A program made the position numbers and the translations under genes. DNA of 64,000 nucleotides from Burkholderia sp. SRS-W-2-2016. GTDB lineage: Bacteria; Pseudomonadota; Gammaproteobacteria; Burkholderiales; Burkholderiaceae. The stretch is taken from NCBI RefSeq assembly GCF_001931485.1, contig NZ_MSDV01000078.1:1-64000 (forward strand), given 5' to 3'. Position 1 is the first letter of the stretch; each line of letters starts with the position of its first letter. The notes under the pieces were generated by a model. That model saw nothing but the letters and a program-made list of their open reading frames with translations. It was not told the DNA's origin and searched no databases. Positions 15,281 through 24,458 of the stretch are shown here, piece by piece.

Positions 15281-15667
15281 ATGGCGCGAGGCGGCAAGCG
15301 GGATGGCGCAGGACGCAAGGCCGGAACCGTATCGCACCTTGGGCGTGAAGCCCACGACAGGGCTGCGGAAACGGGCGAACTGCCTCACGAATTTCTTTTG
15401 CGCGTCGCACGTGGCGAAGACCTGTTTTTCGATGTCGTCACGGTCAGCGGCCGGGCTCGGCGAACGCAGCGAAAGCCGACCTTTGCAGAGCGGATCGACG
15501 CAGCGAAGTCCGCCGCGCCGTTTTTCCAGCCGCGCCTGGCGACAACATCTGTCGCACATAGCGGGTCGGTCGGACTGCTGGAAGTCGCAAAGACAGTCAA
15601 CGAGGAAACCAGCGTAGCGGTCGCAAAAGAAATGCTGCGCGACGCAGGATATGAGGTTGACGACTGA
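15281..15667 (+). CDS. terS: terminase small subunit
   Basis: 128 residues. The N-terminus, MARGGKRDGAGRKAG, is the Gly/Arg-rich start typical of phage small terminases of this group. Next come helices (LPHEFLLRVARGEDLFFDVV) and a C-terminal acidic tail (LRDAGYEVDD). It recognises the packaging site and recruits the large subunit. The open frame reaches further upstream, but the conserved start is ATG 15281, with AAAGAGG just before it. It overlaps terL by 17 bp. Confidence 0.8.
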   Translation: MARGGKRDGAGRKAGTVSHLGREAHDRAAETGELPHEFLLRVARGEDLFFDVVTVSGRARRTQRKPTFAERIDAAKSAAPFFQPRLATTSVAHSGSVGLLEVAKTVNEETSVAVAKEMLRDAGYEVDD

Positions 15668-17120
15668 CAGAACGCTGACGGACAGGTTTGCTGCGCAGGC
15701 CGTTGCCGCGCGTACCAATCTGATCGTCTACGCGCTGCTGGTCGATCCACGCTATCGCGCGAACGCTTTCCATCGGTATGTCGCTCGCGCGCTTGAGCGC
15801 GCCGTAGCGGCCGGGCGCGGACGGCTGCTGATTGTCGCGCCTCCGCAGCATGGCAAGTCGGAACTGGTATCGCGCAAGCTACCCGCCTGGATCATGGGCC
15901 GGTTCCCGGACTGGCCGATCATCGCGGCGAGCTATGGCGACGATCTGGTTGACCTGAACGGCGGCGCAGTGCGCGCGGTGTTGGCGTCGCCCATGCATCA
16001 GACGATTTTTGGTGCGTGCAGGCTTGACCCGAGCAACACGGCGAAGCGTGACTTCCGCACGACGGCAGGCGGCAACTACCTCGGCGTGACAATCCGAAGC
16101 GGCGGAACGGGTTTTCCGGCGAAGGTCTTCATCATTGATGACCCGTTCCGCTCGCGGGCGGATGCCGAATCGCCGACGTACCGCGCGCACGTGAGGGACT
16201 GGTATAGGTCAGTGGTGTATCCGCGCCTGACGGAAGACTCGATTCTGATTGTCATGCACACGCGCTGGCATGAAGACGACCTTGCTGGATGGTTGCTTAC
16301 CGACCACGCACAGGAAAAGTGGCAAGTCATCAACCTGCCTGCACTCGCGGAAGATGGCGATCCGATGGGCCGCAAGCCTGGCGAACCACTCGTACCAGAG
16401 CGCTTCAGTGCGGCGGCGTTAGACCAGAAGCGCGTCGCCGTGGGCTCGCGCGAATGGGCGGCGCTCTATCAGGGGCGTCCGCAACCGGCTGGCGGCGGAA
16501 CATTCCGACGTGACTGGTTGAAGTATTACGACGCGGGCGATATCCAGCGTGCCGTCTGGGCAATGAATCGCTATCTGCTGGTCGATCCGGCGCGCACACA
16601 GAAGAAGACTTCCGACTTCACTGCCATGCTTGTGATCGGTCTGCATGTGGACGACAACTATTACCTGCTCGATGCGCTGTACGACCGGATGAAACTGGCC
16701 GACCGTCCGAAGATGCTGATTGAACTGCATCGCAAATGGAAGCCGCTCGCAACGGGCTACAAAAAGACCGGTCATGAACAGGAACTGGAGTACATCACAG
16801 AGAAGCAGAACCGGGAAAATTACCGGTTCCCTGTGGTGGCACTGTCGGAAGCAGGACCGAAAGAAACCCGCATTGAACGTCTTGCGCCCGATTTTGAATC
16901 GGGCCGGTGGTGGCTTCCTGGTACGTTGTGGAAAGCCGATAGCGAAGGCGTGGTGCGCGACCTGATTGCGCAGTTCATCAACGAGGAATATCTACCGTTT
17001 CAGGCGGGCCGACACGATGACTTTCTCGATTGCATGTCCGGTATCAAGGATATCGGCGCACGGTTTCCGCGTCTGCGCGAACGGCGTCCCGCTAGCGGAA
17101 ACGATGTTCTGATTGTGTAG
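15651..17120 (+). CDS. terL: terminase large subunit (packaging ATPase and nuclease)
   Basis: 489 residues. Walker A is APPQHGKS (63-70) and Walker B is VFIIDD (159-164), followed by the coupling motif around VMHTRWHEDDL. The C-terminal RNase-H-like nuclease has LLVDPARTQKKTSDFTA with its first Asp, and AGRHDDFLDCMSG with the last Asp pair. The protein packages DNA into the procapsid and cuts it. Length is normal for the family. It starts within terS and is followed 6 bp later by the portal gene. Confidence 0.95.
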   Translation: MRLTTDRTLTDRFAAQAVAARTNLIVYALLVDPRYRANAFHRYVARALERAVAAGRGRLLIVAPPQHGKSELVSRKLPAWIMGRFPDWPIIAASYGDDLVDLNGGAVRAVLASPMHQTIFGACRLDPSNTAKRDFRTTAGGNYLGVTIRSGGTGFPAKVFIIDDPFRSRADAESPTYRAHVRDWYRSVVYPRLTEDSILIVMHTRWHEDDLAGWLLTDHAQEKWQVINLPALAEDGDPMGRKPGEPLVPERFSAAALDQKRVAVGSREWAALYQGRPQPAGGGTFRRDWLKYYDAGDIQRAVWAMNRYLLVDPARTQKKTSDFTAMLVIGLHVDDNYYLLDALYDRMKLADRPKMLIELHRKWKPLATGYKKTGHEQELEYITEKQNRENYRFPVVALSEAGPKETRIERLAPDFESGRWWLPGTLWKADSEGVVRDLIAQFINEEYLPFQAGRHDDFLDCMSGIKDIGARFPRLRERRPASGNDVLIV

Positions 17121-17126
17121 ACGGTT

Positions 17127-19154
17127 ATGCACGTTGCCATGAAGGGTTTCACCACGGTCAGGCAGGACGTGGTAATCCCAGGCGCGCGCTTCGAAGAGGT
17201 CAAGGAAGAACAGCTTACCCAGCCTGTTAGCAGACTGGCGGAACATGTCCGTGGCGCATGGATCGTGAATCGCGACCATCGTGTCAGTAACGGCATCGAG
17301 CGTGTCATGTTGCAGTGTGCGCGGCAACGCAATGGTGAATATGACGCGGAAGATCGCGCGAAGCTCGGCGGCATCGATATCTTCATCAACATAACGGGAT
17401 TGAAGTGTCGCGCGGCCGAAGCGTGGATCAAGGACGTTCTGGTCAATGCGGCCGATGAACCGTGGACGATAGAGGCGACGCCAATCCCGGACCTGCCCGA
17501 CGACCTGAAAACGCAGGTTGTGCAGATGGTGCGCGCCGAAGTGCTGGCGCGCGGCTACGTCGATAACGCGCAGATTCGCGACCGGGTGAAGCAATTGAAG
17601 GCAACCGCGCTGCGTGAGATGCAGAAGCTGGCCGCTGAAGCGTCCGGCCGCATGAGCGACAAGATAAACGACCAGCTACAGCAAGGCGGCTGGCGTGCGA
17701 TCTTCGAACAGTTCCAGAGCGATATCGTCACCTATCCGGCTGGTGTGATGAAAACGCCAGTCGTGCGAAACCGGCGCTCCCTCAAATGGGACGGCAACCG
17801 GATCAACACGACAACCGAAGCGATCATGGTCTGTGAGCGCGTCAGCCCGCTCGACCTGTATCCATCGCCGGAAGCGACGAACCCGCAAGACGCCAACAAC
17901 GTCATCGAGCGTATGCGGATGACCAAGGCGCGGCTTTTCGAATGTATCGGTCTGCCGTTCTTTGACGAAGGCGCGATACGCATGGTCATTGCCGAGTATG
18001 AAAGCGGATTTCGTGACTGGCTTTCAATGGATGGCGAGCGCGCCCGTGCCGAGAAGAAGCAAGGCACGCTATGGCGCGATAACGAAACCATTGACGTGCT
18101 TGATTTCTGGGGCCGCGTGCAGGGTTCGATGCTCCAGGAATGGGGTATCGAAGTCGAAGACAAAGAGGCGCAATACGAGTGCAACGCGTGGTTCGTCGGC
18201 CACTATGTAATTCGTGCGCTCCTGAATCCCGATCCGCTTGGACAGCGCCCGTATCGCGTTACTTCGTTCAACAAGCTGCCAGGTCAGTTCTGGGGCGAAG
18301 GCATCCCGCAACTGATACGCGACCTGCAACGTGCCGGTAACAGCGCGGCGCGGGCGCTGGTACGCAATATGGCTTTCGCATCCGGCCCGGTCATCGAAAT
18401 AGACGTAGATCGTCTGGACGAATCGGAAGACCGGCCAGACACGATTGTGCCGTGGTCCGTGCGTTACATGAAGTCATCCAGTGCGCCGGGCGGCGGCGGT
18501 CCCGCGATGCGCTACAACGTCGCGCCGTCGATTGCCAACGACCTGATGGCGATTTTTACCCGCTACATGCAGATGGCCGACGACTTCTCAGGTATCCCGG
18601 CATACACGTACGGCAACCAGAACGTAGGCGGCGCTGGGCAAACAATGGGCGGTCTGTCGCTTCTGTATGGCGGAGCGCTGAAAGGCATCAAGAACGTCAT
18701 CATGAACATCGACCGCGATTGCATCGAGCCGATGATTACGAGCATCTGGACATACAACATGCTGTATGACCCGGACCCGAGTATCAAGGCAGACGCCAAA
18801 GTCATCGCCAAAGGCGCGGAAGGCATTCTTCAGAAAGAACAGGCGCAGGCCCGAAGCATCGAAACCTTGCAGGTTGTCACGCCGTTCATCCAGCAAGGCG
18901 TTGTGCCGCCACAGGGCGCGCAGTTCCTGATTCGCACATGGTTGCAGCAGAACGGCTATGACCTGTCTGACTTCTTCCCTGACAGCACGGTTGACCAGGA
19001 GATTAGCGGCGCGCTTGGCGCGGCTCCTGGAAGCGCACCAACACCGGGAAGCCCGCCACCTTCAGCGCGACCGGGAACGCCGCCGCCTGCCCTGGATGGA
19101 AGACAGGCGGCAGTGCAGCAGGTAATGCGGAACAGCCAGATACCCCCCGCATGA
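17127..19154 (+). CDS. portal protein (head-tail connector)
   Basis: 675 residues, the size of P22-type and Bcep22-type portals, directly after terL. Features include an alpha/beta core (GDQ-like loops around AYTYGNQNVGGAGQTMGGLS near residue 500), long helices in the clip and crown (PDDLKTQVVQMVRAEVLARG) and a Pro/Ala-rich C-terminal tail. Twelve copies form the ring through which DNA enters and leaves. The start is ATG 17127, or ATG 17139; neither has a strong ribosome-binding site. Identification rests on position, size and composition. Confidence 0.85.
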   Translation: MHVAMKGFTTVRQDVVIPGARFEEVKEEQLTQPVSRLAEHVRGAWIVNRDHRVSNGIERVMLQCARQRNGEYDAEDRAKLGGIDIFINITGLKCRAAEAWIKDVLVNAADEPWTIEATPIPDLPDDLKTQVVQMVRAEVLARGYVDNAQIRDRVKQLKATALREMQKLAAEASGRMSDKINDQLQQGGWRAIFEQFQSDIVTYPAGVMKTPVVRNRRSLKWDGNRINTTTEAIMVCERVSPLDLYPSPEATNPQDANNVIERMRMTKARLFECIGLPFFDEGAIRMVIAEYESGFRDWLSMDGERARAEKKQGTLWRDNETIDVLDFWGRVQGSMLQEWGIEVEDKEAQYECNAWFVGHYVIRALLNPDPLGQRPYRVTSFNKLPGQFWGEGIPQLIRDLQRAGNSAARALVRNMAFASGPVIEIDVDRLDESEDRPDTIVPWSVRYMKSSSAPGGGGPAMRYNVAPSIANDLMAIFTRYMQMADDFSGIPAYTYGNQNVGGAGQTMGGLSLLYGGALKGIKNVIMNIDRDCIEPMITSIWTYNMLYDPDPSIKADAKVIAKGAEGILQKEQAQARSIETLQVVTPFIQQGVVPPQGAQFLIRTWLQQNGYDLSDFFPDSTVDQEISGALGAAPGSAPTPGSPPPSARPGTPPPALDGRQAAVQQVMRNSQIPPA

Positions 19155-19183
19155 CCCTATGAGTCACGCACCAGGAGCTACCC

Positions 19184-19462
19184 ATGAGGCTCGACGGATT
19201 TGAGGTGCTGGTTGCCGATCCAGTGTTCGACCTGTTCTTTGGCGACGGCCGCGTACACAGCATTACGGCCGACGATCAGGCGGTAATCAGTTTTGGCAAC
19301 CGGATGTTCACATACGATTCGCGCGGCATTGGCCAGCACGGACGGCGCTCGCTCTACTGGCATAACCCCGTGTTGCTGGTGCCAATGAAGAATGAACGCG
19401 AGTGGTCTTTGCAGCGTCGTCTTAATGCTGCGATTTCCGCCGAACTGCGGCCGGGAGGTTAG
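19184..19462 (+). CDS. hypothetical structural-region protein, 92 aa
   Basis: Unknown. It has a beta-rich pattern with alternating aromatics (FEVLVADPVFDLFFGDGRVH) and no Cys. CCAGGAGCTACCC gives a good ribosome-binding site before ATG 19184. It lies between portal and a pair of related virion proteins, so a connector or decoration role is likely but not shown. Confidence 0.6.
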   Translation: MRLDGFEVLVADPVFDLFFGDGRVHSITADDQAVISFGNRMFTYDSRGIGQHGRRSLYWHNPVLLVPMKNEREWSLQRRLNAAISAELRPGG

Positions 19463-19464
19463 CA

Positions 19465-19869
19465 ATGGGCCTTCAATCACTGGTCGGTCAACCCGGCGTA
19501 TGGCAATCCGCCGACAGCGAACCGCGCAACCTGCTGTTTGGCCCCGACAGCGCGACCAACCTGTCACACATCATTCAGGTGGACGCGTCGCCCATCATCG
19601 TACGTGCGTTCAATCTGGATACGCATGACCGCGTACTGGTGGAAATGGTGGACGGTGAAGGTGCAGGCAGGCACTTCGCGCCGTTCTGTCCGCGCGGTGG
19701 TCAGGAAAATCTCGTTGCCTCGCGCAATCTGCTGCCTATCGGCATACCCGGCCGCTATCGTTTCGTGCTGGATCGCGACGACGGCGGAACGCCTGCCCTT
19801 GGACTGGTGACAGTGCGTTATCACGAAGTCACGATGATGCATGAGTGGCTGACCGCTTACCTGAAGTAG
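19465..19869 (+). CDS. virion-associated beta protein, paralogue of the next gene
   Basis: 134 residues. It is clearly related to the first 130 residues of the next protein. Shared blocks are N-L/V-x-F-x-x-x-S-x-T-N, Q-V-D-x-x-P-I-I-V/I-R-A, E-x-V-D-G-x-G-A-G-x-H-F-x-P-F and a final P-G-R-Y-R-F-V-L. The fold looks like an all-beta sandwich, as in head-decoration or tail-knob domains. Two adjacent copies point to tandem duplication. The function is inferred from the late operon. Confidence 0.65.
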   Translation: MGLQSLVGQPGVWQSADSEPRNLLFGPDSATNLSHIIQVDASPIIVRAFNLDTHDRVLVEMVDGEGAGRHFAPFCPRGGQENLVASRNLLPIGIPGRYRFVLDRDDGGTPALGLVTVRYHEVTMMHEWLTAYLK

Positions 19870-19880
19870 AGGAACCCGCC

Positions 19881-21104
19881 ATGTCACTCGATGCCGGAAC
19901 CGTCGCACGGACCAACACAACGGCGTTCCAGGACAGCGACCCGAGCAATGTCGTTTTCGATTCGTCCTCTGTGACCAACGTCTCGGCCGTGCTTCAGGTG
20001 GATGACGAACCTGTGATTATCCGCGCGCACCATCTGGGCAACGGCGAACAGGTATGTGTCGAACTGGTGGACGGCAGCGGCGCGGGCGAGCACTTCAGCC
20101 CGTTCATGCGCGGGGGTTCTCAGGTCCGGCTCACTCGCCGTTGCAATGTCGTCGTGCTGGCGATGCCGGGACGTTACCGGTTCGTTCTGAACGGCGTGCC
20201 GGGCGTGGCGTATGTGCGCCAGTTCCGCGCGTCGATGACACATGAATTTCTGCTGGAGGGTCAGAAAATGGGCTGCTGTGATGAATTCCCGACGAGCCTG
20301 CCGCCGTCCGGGCCAGCCGGTGGAGACCTGACCGGTAACTATCCGAATCCGGGTGTCGATCCGCTGAAGGTAGCCGATGGAATCGGCGGGAACAGTTCGG
20401 CGAAACTTATCCTCGCGGCTGCGCTGTGCAGCGCCATGCAGGAATGCTTTGCCCGCGTATTCACCAGCTGCGATGGTTCGTTTCATCAGGTTGGTGAGGC
20501 GATTCCGACCTGTGACGAGATGCGCCTCGCCATCGAAGCCGCAGCGCCGACACTCGTTGATTGCAATGGTATTCCGCTTGCGCGCGGTTCAAGCGTGCCG
20601 ACGTGCATGCAGATGAACGCCGCGCTTCGCGATACCCAGGCGAGTCTGAGGGATTGCAATGACTCACTGCTCCCGTTAGGCACGAACGTGCCAACGTGCG
20701 AACAGATGGGTGACCGGATTACGGCCGCAATCGGTTCTATTCCGGCAGACCGGTTTCTTGAAGTCGTGGAATACGACCCGGTAACGCACACGATCACGTT
20801 TCGCGTCGGTGACGACGGCGCACCGTTCGTCGTCAACCTGTCGGACCTGTTGCCGGTAGTGGTCGGTGCGGGCCTGTCGGGCGACGGCACGATTGGCAGT
20901 CCCATAGCAATCCAGTTGCGTCCCGCCAGCGGCCTTGCCGTGGATTCAAACGGACTGGCGTTGCTACCGGCTGCCACGTCACCGCCATCCTTGGCGGAAG
21001 GTACGGATTTGCCCACTTCTGTCTTCGGCTCGCGCACCGCGTTGCTTGCCATGCCGGATGGCTGGATCGATATCGGCGGCCGTAAGGTGCCTTTCTGGAA
21101 CTGA
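19881..21104 (+). CDS. large virion protein with beta domain and C..G..VPTC repeats
   Basis: 407 residues. Residues 1-130 are a second copy of the domain in the preceding gene. Then comes a CCDEF segment and GPAGGDLTGNYPNPGVDPLK, a motif common in phage tail-fibre-like proteins. Three degenerate repeats follow, of form D-C-N/D-G-x-x-L-x-x-G-x-x-V/I-P-T-C-x-Q/E-M, then a beta-rich C-terminus. The start is ATG 19881 with GAGGAA upstream; the earlier in-frame start lies inside the previous gene. It is probably a tail spike, fibre or decoration protein. The paired Cys in each repeat are unusual for a virion protein. Confidence 0.65.
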   Translation: MSLDAGTVARTNTTAFQDSDPSNVVFDSSSVTNVSAVLQVDDEPVIIRAHHLGNGEQVCVELVDGSGAGEHFSPFMRGGSQVRLTRRCNVVVLAMPGRYRFVLNGVPGVAYVRQFRASMTHEFLLEGQKMGCCDEFPTSLPPSGPAGGDLTGNYPNPGVDPLKVADGIGGNSSAKLILAAALCSAMQECFARVFTSCDGSFHQVGEAIPTCDEMRLAIEAAAPTLVDCNGIPLARGSSVPTCMQMNAALRDTQASLRDCNDSLLPLGTNVPTCEQMGDRITAAIGSIPADRFLEVVEYDPVTHTITFRVGDDGAPFVVNLSDLLPVVVGAGLSGDGTIGSPIAIQLRPASGLAVDSNGLALLPAATSPPSLAEGTDLPTSVFGSRTALLAMPDGWIDIGGRKVPFWN

Positions 21105-21123
21105 CACAGGCTGAAGGAGAACA

Positions 21124-21729
21124 ATGATGGTTTCCGCTATTCCCGTCGTCAATGATGCCACCCGACACCGACCGCTTTCGAACGGCGAGACGTTGCAGGC
21201 GAGCGTGATCCAGCTTTCCGGCGACGCAGGCAATGCCGTGCAGCTTGGCGCGGACGGAGGTCTATTCGCAAGCTCCGGGAAGCCTGGCCGATATGCGATG
21301 ACCATCACCGACAGAGACTTCCAGCAATCCGACTGGATCAGCGCGGGCAGTCCATCGTCGTGGAACATCGGCGCGACTCAACTGGTCATACCCGACACGC
21401 TCCTGAATATCGTCTGCCTGTGTTTCGTGAATGTGAGCGTGTCGCCTGTTTCATCGAGCGCACTGACCTACTACGACTCCACCTTGACCGGGGGACAGAG
21501 CCAGCCACTTTTCATGCTCACAGGAAGTCCTGCCGGGCGTCTTACCGTCAGGCCCGACAGCAATGTTCCGGTTCCGTCGTGGGGCATCTATCTCGTCAAT
21601 CCGCTGCGGGCGCAATTGCCGCCCGGCTCGACGCTTTCGCTCGGCCGGACTCTGAACGGCGTGAATTACACAGCCAGCAACGGCATCATTCGCGTCTATG
21701 AGCACCTGACGCTGGTTCCATTGAACTGA
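21124..21729 (+). CDS. hypothetical virion protein, 201 aa
   Basis: Unknown, all-beta composition rich in Ser, Thr and Gly (SPSSWNIGATQLVIPDTLLN). No membrane segment. AAGGAGA precedes ATG 21124, an excellent ribosome-binding site. Part of the structural operon; plausibly a decoration or tail component. Confidence 0.6.
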   Translation: MMVSAIPVVNDATRHRPLSNGETLQASVIQLSGDAGNAVQLGADGGLFASSGKPGRYAMTITDRDFQQSDWISAGSPSSWNIGATQLVIPDTLLNIVCLCFVNVSVSPVSSSALTYYDSTLTGGQSQPLFMLTGSPAGRLTVRPDSNVPVPSWGIYLVNPLRAQLPPGSTLSLGRTLNGVNYTASNGIIRVYEHLTLVPLN

Positions 21730-21767
21730 ATGTGTGCAATACACCATCTGCTTATAAGAGGTGACCC

Positions 21768-21953
21768 ATGACTTCCCGTCCGACATCGACGCCAAAACCG
21801 AAGGTTGTCCAAAGAAGTGTCCCAAATCCAATTCGCCCGCCTGTCATTCCTGTGGGCGTGAATGCTCAAACTGCTGCATCCGGCTCGGGCAGTTCTGGCG
21901 CTGTGCCCGTACGCTCGAAGACGTGCAACTGTGGCGGCACTGGTCTGAAATAG
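21768..21953 (+). CDS. small Pro/Ser-rich protein with CNCGG tail, 61 aa
   Basis: The frame at ATG 21768 is preceded by AAGAGGTG. The product is a Pro-rich, presumably unstructured peptide ending in KTCNCGGTGLK. An overlapping frame (GTG 21761 to 22003) encodes a Cys-rich product instead. I prefer 21768 because of its ribosome-binding site and because it ends before the next gene. Function unknown. Confidence 0.45.
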   Translation: MTSRPTSTPKPKVVQRSVPNPIRPPVIPVGVNAQTAASGSGSSGAVPVRSKTCNCGGTGLK

Positions 21954-21974
21954 GTTTCACGCCGGTATCGCATC

Positions 21975-22184
21975 ATGAGACCGCCGAACGCCCCACAGCT
22001 TGAGGCCATCGGGCAACTCCAGAGGCGCGAACTCGCATGGAGCGTACTGGTTGCATGGCTCAACGATAACCGGCTGCGCGCACAGGAAGAATGCGCGTGC
22101 GCCGATGACGATACGCATGTACGTCGCGCTCAGGGCGCGGCCCGTTGTCTTGCCGAACTGGTTGGCATCCTGACACCGAAGTAA
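21975..22184 (+). CDS. small hypothetical protein, 69 aa
   Basis: Unknown. A helical peptide with two Cys (EECACADDD) and a C-terminal helix (AARCLAELVGILTPK). It sits between the Pro-rich small protein and the scaffold gene. Confidence 0.5.
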   Translation: MRPPNAPQLEAIGQLQRRELAWSVLVAWLNDNRLRAQEECACADDDTHVRRAQGAARCLAELVGILTPK

Positions 22185-22291
22185 CCCCGCAATGCCCGAC
22201 GATCAATCGCCGACCGGCAGCAATGCCCGTCGGCTTTTCTGTTTGTGACTCCGCCCGGCAGACGTGCCGCCCGGCTCACAGGAGTATCAAC

Positions 22292-23446
22292 ATGGGAATC
22301 CCGCGTCAGTTACAGGCCCGTCTCGATCAATACGAAGCAGAAGCGAAACGCCCAGCGACCGCTCCGTCCGGCGATGCTGCAACGGCTACCACCGGAGCGG
22401 CACCGGCCGACCCGGCCGCGGCCAGTTCTGGTGCGTCAGTCGCCGCCGACACGTCTGCACAGGACGGCGCACAGGGGGCGCAAGCGACCACGCAAGACGA
22501 TGCAGACGACGTTTCCGCATTTCAGTCTGATGCGAGCGCAGTGCGGCCCGTTGGCGACTCTGCTGATTCGCTTTTTAATGACCCGCGTTACAGGCGCATG
22601 GAGGGACGATACAAGGCCCAGGTCAAGCGCCTGGAAGATCGCGTATCGGAGTTGACGGAAGACGCACGCGGAACGTCTGTGATTGCGGACCTGCTTGCGC
22701 AGACACGTTCTGAACTCGCCGAACTTCGCGCCGAGAAGCGTGGCAAGGCACAGCCAGAAGCACCGACCGAACCGGTCGTTCCTGAACTGACCGATGAAGA
22801 GAAAGACATGTTCGGCGACTTCGCGCCTGTCGCCGAAAAAATGATTGCGAAAAGCACCGCGCCGCTACACGCGAAGATCGCCGAGCTTGAACGGCAGACC
22901 GGCGCAGTAGGCCAGCGTGCATTGCAGACAGACGAAACGATGTTCGTTAATCGTGTGCGTGCCCAGGTGCCTGCATTTGATTCCATCGTGAACGATCCCG
23001 ACTGGCCCGAATACACGAAGCGCAAGGTTCCGCTTACTTCGCTGACGCTATTCGATGCCTTGCAGGACGCTCATAACGCCCGTGACCTCGAACGCGTAAG
23101 TGCAATCCTCAATGCCTTCGCCTCCGGGCGCGCGCAAGACCCGGCAACCGCATCTACGGCAGCGGCGTCAGCGCGCAACGCAGGACACGTAACCGCAGCA
23201 ACCGCAGCATCGGCCACTTCTGCCCCTGCCGGCGCATCCACGCCCCCAGCCGCGAACGGTCTTGCGCAGTTCGCTACCCCAGACCGAACCGCCGCAAACC
23301 CTTCGGGCAAGCCCACCCCGAAATTCCGCCAGAGCGATTACCAGGCGCGCATGAGTGACTTGCGCGGCCGACGTATCACGACCACGGAATTCGAGCAGTT
23401 CGACAAGGAATTCCAGGAGGCTAAACGGGCGGGCCTCGTCGCATAG
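22292..23446 (+). CDS. head scaffolding-type protein
   Basis: 384 residues. It opens with MGIPRQLQARLDQYEAEAKR. A long Ala/Thr/Asp-rich disordered region runs to about residue 90, then a coiled coil (YKAQVKRLEDRVSELTEDA, then LLAQTRSELAELRAEKR), a helical acidic core and a short basic C-terminus (ITTTEFEQFDKEFQEAKRAG). Such acidic, helical, low-complexity proteins directly upstream of the capsid gene are scaffolds. The start is ATG 22292 with AGGAG seven bases away; the longer open frame upstream is not used. Confidence 0.75.
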   Translation: MGIPRQLQARLDQYEAEAKRPATAPSGDAATATTGAAPADPAAASSGASVAADTSAQDGAQGAQATTQDDADDVSAFQSDASAVRPVGDSADSLFNDPRYRRMEGRYKAQVKRLEDRVSELTEDARGTSVIADLLAQTRSELAELRAEKRGKAQPEAPTEPVVPELTDEEKDMFGDFAPVAEKMIAKSTAPLHAKIAELERQTGAVGQRALQTDETMFVNRVRAQVPAFDSIVNDPDWPEYTKRKVPLTSLTLFDALQDAHNARDLERVSAILNAFASGRAQDPATASTAAASARNAGHVTAATAASATSAPAGASTPPAANGLAQFATPDRTAANPSGKPTPKFRQSDYQARMSDLRGRRITTTEFEQFDKEFQEAKRAGLVA

Positions 23447-23488
23447 CGCATTGCGCGACTCGTCGCGTCAGGCGCGCAGGAGTCCATC

Positions 23489-24424
23489 ATGTCTATCGTC
23501 GCATCCGCTGGGTACAGTCAGTACTCGGCCGTGCTGATTACGCCGCTATTTGGTGACCGTCTGATTGCTCGCGCCTATTGCGAGTTTGTTGCGGGCGATA
23601 TCACCAACACCGACTACAACGGCGACATCACCAAGCACGGCGACCGTATTACGTATTTCATCGAGCCGGAAGTCGAAGTCCGCGACTATCAGAAAAACGC
23701 GAAGCTCCAGCCGCAGGAACTGGAGAGCGAGACCGTAACAATGGTCATCGATCGCGCGAAGTACTACAACGTGAAGCTGGATCGCGTCGATGAAAAACAG
23801 ATTCAGTTCATCGACAAATGGGTTGAAGCATTCCTTCAACGCGCGAGCTACAACGTCAAGTTGCAGATTGATCCTGACGTGATGATGCGGATGGCGCTGC
23901 AAACCGCATCAACCAACAAGGGCATGAATGCGGGCAAGTTGTCGCGCTCGCAGGCGCTGGGAGAAGTTGGCAATCCCGTGCCAATCACGGCCGCGAACGT
24001 CATCGAAGTACTGACACGCGTGCGTATCGTGCTGCGCGAGGCATGCCGCTGGCAGGACGGACAGATGTTTGTCGTGTTACCTGAAGCGGCTGAAGGCGCG
24101 TTGATGGGTTCGGACCTGAAAGCTGCATACCTCACCGGCATGGCGCAATCGCCGATTCTCAACGGAAAATTTCCGTTGCAGGTAATGGGATTCACGCTTT
24201 ATTTCAGCAACAACGTTCCGTGCGTGCTCGACGTGGCAACCAACACTAACGCGTATTGGGTCATTGCCGGAAACAGAAAGGCGACAGGCTTTGCGCAGCA
24301 GCTTGAAGAACACGAAATCGTTTCAATGGATGACACGTTCGGCAAGTACTACCGTGGGTTGTGGGTCTATGGTCACAAGCCGTTCCTGCGCGATGCGCTC
24401 GCAGCGCTGTATTGTCACTTCTGA
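23489..24424 (+). CDS. major capsid protein
   Basis: 311 residues directly after the scaffold, the usual position and size. It shows the pattern of podoviral HK97-fold capsids. An N-arm contains ALVITPLFGDRLIAR-like sequence, then an E-loop region (HGDRITYFIEPEVEVRDYQK), a spine helix (DEKQIQFIDKWVEAFLQRAS) and a P-domain with A-domain loops (GLWVYGHKPFLRDALAALY at the end). GCAGGAG precedes the ATG. The assignment rests on context and fold pattern. Confidence 0.82.
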   Translation: MSIVASAGYSQYSAVLITPLFGDRLIARAYCEFVAGDITNTDYNGDITKHGDRITYFIEPEVEVRDYQKNAKLQPQELESETVTMVIDRAKYYNVKLDRVDEKQIQFIDKWVEAFLQRASYNVKLQIDPDVMMRMALQTASTNKGMNAGKLSRSQALGEVGNPVPITAANVIEVLTRVRIVLREACRWQDGQMFVVLPEAAEGALMGSDLKAAYLTGMAQSPILNGKFPLQVMGFTLYFSNNVPCVLDVATNTNAYWVIAGNRKATGFAQQLEEHEIVSMDDTFGKYYRGLWVYGHKPFLRDALAALYCHF

Positions 24425-24458
24425 ACGCTCCTGAATTCATTTCCTGCTGGAGAACGAC

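Noticed and set aside
21761..22003. Cys-rich 80-codon frame overlapping the small Pro-rich gene
   Set aside because: It starts at GTG without a well-spaced ribosome-binding site and runs into the next gene; the 21768 frame has the better start. Not fully excluded.
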